Shown: positions 4,961 through 7,261 of the stretch, in pieces
How positions within the stretch are numbered: position 1 is the stretch's first letter
How the letters are laid out: each line of letters begins with the position of its first letter
NCBI GenBank assembly: GCA_021846695.1
Contig: JAJZWN010000063.1
Coordinates: forward strand, 1-7,261
Direction of reading: 5' to 3'
From: Thermoplasmata archaeon
GTDB taxonomy: Archaea; Thermoplasmatota; Thermoplasmata; Thermoplasmatales; Thermoplasmataceae
DNA: 7,261 nt
Program-made: the position numbers and the translations under genes
Notes under the pieces: generated by a model
Seen by the model: the letters and a program-made list of their open reading frames with translations, nothing else
Database searches by the model: none
Told to the model about the DNA's origin: nothing

Positions 4961-6766
4961 TTAATCCTTTTCCCTTCTTCTTTTTCTGTTGTATACAGTT
5001 AGCAATGATAATGCAACCAACACTGCTATTATCCCTCCGGCTATTTCATAACTTAGGTAGGGATTTGTTGTTTTTTTGGTCCCACCAGTCGAGTAGAGAT
5101 GAAGCATTACCACTTCCATTGGTCCGGGATACCATGGCATCGGTATTCCGTATGGATTATTCTGGTTCGGGAATCCTTTGATTGTAGTGTTAACATATTC
5201 ATACCAATCGGCGGAATATACCAATGGAATCACCGGCATCTGATTTAGCATTATACTAGCCATATCATTTATAAGTGTTCTCTGACCACTTGGACTTGAT
5301 GAGTTTTTAAATTCATTGAAATATGTCTGGAAATTTGTTCCTGTGTAATTCCATCTTTCTTCGTTTACACCCGTCGTCTTACCTACAGGTTGAAGTTTGC
5401 CAACAAGTCCGGAATAATCATACCACGGATTAGGCCCTATTCCGGTAACAGTCACCAGAGCCAATGAAAAATGTCCTTGACCGACATTACTTTGCACCTG
5501 GCTTAAAGTAGGAGTTGCCATGTTCACATTAATGCCTATATTTGCAAGATCTTGTGCTATTATTAACATATCTGCACCCCAATCTGTATATCCAGCAACT
5601 GACATTAGATTAATAGTTGGTAGTTCCTTGCCGTTTGGCTCGTATAGCCTTCCATTACTTCCAATAGTAAAGCCATGGCTTTTCAGTAAACTCAGTGCCT
5701 TAGTTGGATTATACGTTGCAAGGCTTGAGGCTTCCGCCGTATTTGTGGAGTTAAGATATGAAAGCTGCTGTTGCAGTATGTTTGCCGCGTTTGCTGGGTG
5801 TTCATACCCATATTCTCCGACCTTACATATTTCAGTCCTGTTTATGGAAAGGCTTATTGCCTGCCTGAAATAACTCAGATTCAGTGGATATATATGATCA
5901 TTGGTTATCAGTGTAACTGGTTGCCCAGGAGGGAACCAATAATGTGCATTGGGATTTTTTGATGTCAGAAGTGTTGTTATATTTGGTGCGAACACAGATG
6001 CCCACTGAACCTTGCCCTGCTCAAGAGCGGTTGTCAGAGCACTATTGCTTGTATAATCAACGTAAACAACGTTTTTTATATGAGGCTCATTTGGCTGCCA
6101 GTAGTGGGGATTTGCTGTTAGAACTATTTTCTGGCCACTGAAGCTACTAAGCACATAAGGGCCTGTGCCTATTGGATTCTTAACAACTTGGTTTTGGGGG
6201 GCTTTTATTCCCTGCCATAGCTGCTTCGGTACCATAAAGGTGCCTCCTATGTAAAACAGACACTGGGTATTTTCCTTGGTAAAATTAAAATCTACCCTAT
6301 ACTGGCCTGCGGCTGTTATACTCCCGATATTAGGCCAATATCCGTATAGTGCCTTCTGCTCATTGAACATATATACAACATCGCTGGAATTGAACGCCAT
6401 ACCGTTGCTAAATGTAACATTATGCCTTAAATCAAGAACGAGCTGCGTATTATTATGATCCCATGTGTAATTTGTTGCAAGCCATGGTATTACCGTGCCG
6501 TTATATGTATTTATCTGCAATAGCGGTTCATAAAATAGTGACATTATGCCTGCGGGTGGAGACCACACGTTAAACGGGTTAAAGTTATCCACAAAAGCTG
6601 GCGACGGTCCCGGGGAGATATAAATAGTCCCCTGTTGTGGTATAGAAGATGCTGAGGGAGTGCTATTGGCACTCCCCGTATTTTGCAATCCTCCATACAA
6701 ACTTGTTCCTACCATTATTATAACTGTTATAATAACAAGGAACGAAACTAACTTTTTATTATTCAT
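4961..6766 (-). CDS. Extracellular family-5 solute-binding protein of the Dpp/Opp-type importer
   Basis: This 601-residue protein captures the substrate outside the cell and delivers it to the permeases. A Lys-containing N-terminus and hydrophobic stretch (about 6-25) form a signal peptide or anchor, followed by a Ser/Thr/Asn-rich linker. The body is a family-5 solute-binding domain: 'LVLDLRHNVTFSNGMAFNSSDVVYMF' matches the typical 'LR.gv.FsnG...ta.DV', and 'NPIGTGPYVL', 'RQAISLSINRTEI' and 'MLNQMPVIPLVYSADW' fit conserved blocks. A second hydrophobic helix at about 573-592 followed by 'NRKRRREKD' anchors the C-terminus, making it longer than the usual 500-550 residues. Fourteen N-X-S/T sequons suggest heavy glycosylation. 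It is first in the operon, with SD GAGGG 7 nt before the ATG. Whether it binds peptides or oligosaccharides cannot be told from the sequence. Confidence 0.93.
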   Translation of the reverse strand: MNNKKLVSFLVIITVIIMVGTSLYGGLQNTGSANSTPSASSIPQQGTIYISPGPSPAFVDNFNPFNVWSPPAGIMSLFYEPLLQINTYNGTVIPWLATNYTWDHNNTQLVLDLRHNVTFSNGMAFNSSDVVYMFNEQKALYGYWPNIGSITAAGQYRVDFNFTKENTQCLFYIGGTFMVPKQLWQGIKAPQNQVVKNPIGTGPYVLSSFSGQKIVLTANPHYWQPNEPHIKNVVYVDYTSNSALTTALEQGKVQWASVFAPNITTLLTSKNPNAHYWFPPGQPVTLITNDHIYPLNLSYFRQAISLSINRTEICKVGEYGYEHPANAANILQQQLSYLNSTNTAEASSLATYNPTKALSLLKSHGFTIGSNGRLYEPNGKELPTINLMSVAGYTDWGADMLIIAQDLANIGINVNMATPTLSQVQSNVGQGHFSLALVTVTGIGPNPWYDYSGLVGKLQPVGKTTGVNEERWNYTGTNFQTYFNEFKNSSSPSGQRTLINDMASIMLNQMPVIPLVYSADWYEYVNTTIKGFPNQNNPYGIPMPWYPGPMEVVMLHLYSTGGTKKTTNPYLSYEIAGGIIAVLVALSLLTVYNRKRRREKD

Positions 6767-6773
6767 AGATTTT

Positions 6774-6778
6774 CCCTC
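6774..6778 (-). promoter_or_regulatory. Ribosome binding site of the binding-protein gene
   Basis: GAGGG lies 7 nt before ATG 6766 on the minus strand. With the TATA box at 6798-6809 the transcript would start near 6780, giving a very short leader that just includes this site. Confidence 0.5.
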
Positions 6779-6797
6779 ATCGAAGTAAGAATTTTAA

Positions 6798-6809
6798 TTT
6801 ATATTTAAA
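6798..6809 (-). promoter_or_regulatory. TATA box of the importer operon
   Basis: The minus strand reads TTTAAATATAAA. Its centre is about 38 nt before the ATG at 6766, which predicts a start of transcription near 6780. The surrounding DNA is so AT-rich that other TATA-like strings occur, for example ATATAAAAA near 6950-6942. The proximal one is preferred for its spacing. Confidence 0.45.
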
Positions 6810-6820
6810 AGTTGAGTGTT

Positions 6821-6837
6821 TACTTTAAAGATTAGTA
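6821..6837. promoter_or_regulatory. Possible regulator half-sites TACT-N9-AGTA
   Basis: TACT and AGTA form inverted half-sites with a 9-nt gap, lying 12 nt upstream of the operon TATA box. TrmB of Thermococcales recognises a palindrome with TACT/AGTA arms but a shorter gap. The resemblance is suggestive only: 4-bp arms arise often by chance in AT-rich DNA. Confidence 0.15.
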
Positions 6838-7139
6838 TATAAAATTGTAAATTATAAAAACATTAACTATTAGATTTTTACATATTAATTATGTTTTTCT
6901 GACAAAAACTATGACGGAAATTCAACAACTTGAAACTGTCAATTTTTATATCATTTATTGAGGAAATGGAGTGTATTGTAATATCAAAAATTCGGTTCCA
7001 ATATAAAGGTCATAATTTAGAGAGGAGACTTAAAAAAAGATGAAGTTAAACAGTAGAAGGATAAAATACACAATTAGTTTTAATATAATGAATTTACAGT
7101 AAATTTATTATACTATCTTATTGCAGAATATAACAAGAA

Positions 7140-7146
7140 TATATAA
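7140..7146 (+). promoter_or_regulatory. Likely TATA box of the E1-like gene
   Basis: TATATAA lies about 46 nt before ATG 7189, predicting a transcript start near 7168 and a leader of about 20 nt. No good SD is seen before the ATG. Confidence 0.35.
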
Positions 7147-7188
7147 TCATGAATAAGATTATTTACCCTGTTTAATAATGATTAGATA

Positions 7189-7261
7189 ATGGAAATGATA
7201 CGGTACTCAAGACAAATAGTTTTAAAATATATTGGAGAGGACAATCAAAGGAAATTGCTTG
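7189..7261 (+). CDS. ThiF/MoeB/HesA-type E1-like adenylyltransferase, N-terminal fragment
   Basis: Only the first 24 codons are inside the window: 'MEMIRYSRQIVL' followed by 'KYIGEDNQRKLL'. The pattern RYSRQ-hydrophobic-x5-GE-x2-QRKL is the hallmark N-terminus of MoeB/ThiF/HesA and archaeal UbaA-type E1-like enzymes. These adenylate the C-terminal glycine of ubiquitin-like sulfur carriers for molybdopterin or thiamine synthesis, tRNA thiolation or protein modification. In the complete protein the nucleotide-binding GxGGxG motif should follow directly, but it lies beyond the edge. The start is ATG 7189 or ATG 7195; an in-frame TAG at 7183-7185 excludes an earlier one. It is divergent from the importer, and no functional link is evident. 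Which subfamily it belongs to cannot be decided from this fragment. Confidence 0.7.
   Translation, partial: MEMIRYSRQIVLKYIGEDNQRKLL

Larger units (their letters stand above)
6767..7188. other. Divergent AT-rich intergenic region
   Basis: These 422 nt lie between the minus-strand operon and the plus-strand E1-like gene. Beyond the promoters listed separately, it contains small inverted repeats: TTCAA-CAAC-TTGAA at 6921-6934 and CATTT-N7-AAATG at 6952-6968. All reading frames are short; the longest with any SD-like sequence is a 20-codon frame at 7040-7102. No tRNA, CRISPR or transposase sequence is recognisable. Confidence 0.6.

Noticed and set aside
4696..5181. Plus-strand open frame of 161 codons crossing the spacer
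   Set aside because: It runs through the spacer and the 3' end of the binding-protein gene on the opposite strand. The product is low-complexity and Phe/Ser-rich, with no promoter or SD.
7040..7102. 20-codon plus-strand frame preceded by GAGGAG
   Set aside because: The SD-like sequence is 12 nt or more from the ATG, the peptide is unremarkable and there is no supporting context.
6767..7188. CRISPR array, tRNA or complete insertion sequence
   Set aside because: No regularly spaced repeats, cloverleaf or transposase-like frame is present. The small inverted repeats have arms of only 4-5 bp in very AT-rich DNA.

Overview
The window looks archaeal, most likely from an acidophilic Thermoplasmatales-type lineage. 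The lineage is an inference: no rRNA or other marker gene is present. The support is AT-rich DNA with frequent ATA and AGG/AGA codons, TATA-box promoters about 25 nt from likely transcription starts, one probably leaderless gene, GGAGGTGA-type ribosome binding sites inside the operon, a TrmB-family regulator, and a solute-binding protein with a C-terminal membrane anchor and many N-glycosylation sequons.

Most of the window (6766 down to 937, minus strand) is one five-gene ABC import operon of the dipeptide/oligopeptide (Dpp/Opp) class, transcribed right to left. In order it encodes the extracellular binding protein (4961-6766), the DppB-type permease (3671-4675), the DppC-type permease (2695-3666), a DppF-type ATPase without the usual C-terminal domain (1932-2714), and a DppD-type ATPase with the Cys-rich C-terminal domain (937-1923). 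The last four genes are packed within a few bases of each other or overlap. A 285-nt spacer separates the binding protein from the first permease.

Immediately downstream, on the same strand with its own TATA box, is a TrmB-family regulator (851 to the left edge, cut off at its C-terminus). TrmB proteins typically sense sugars, and archaeal Dpp/Opp-type importers are known to carry oligosaccharides as well as peptides. The neighbour therefore makes a sugar substrate a reasonable alternative to peptides, but the sequence does not settle it.

To the right is a 422-nt AT-rich divergent intergenic region (6767-7188) holding the operon promoter. It is followed by the first 24 codons of a plus-strand ThiF/MoeB/HesA-type E1-like gene that runs off the window.

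The main unexplained structure is in the spacer 4676-4960. It contains an 18-nt motif that recurs in the same orientation across the stop codon of the last operon gene, two short hairpins with GNRA-type loops, a purine-rich tract and a doubtful 95-codon reading frame. It may be a decayed mobile-element end or a structured RNA. No complete new system is visible; the rest is a recognisable transporter locus.
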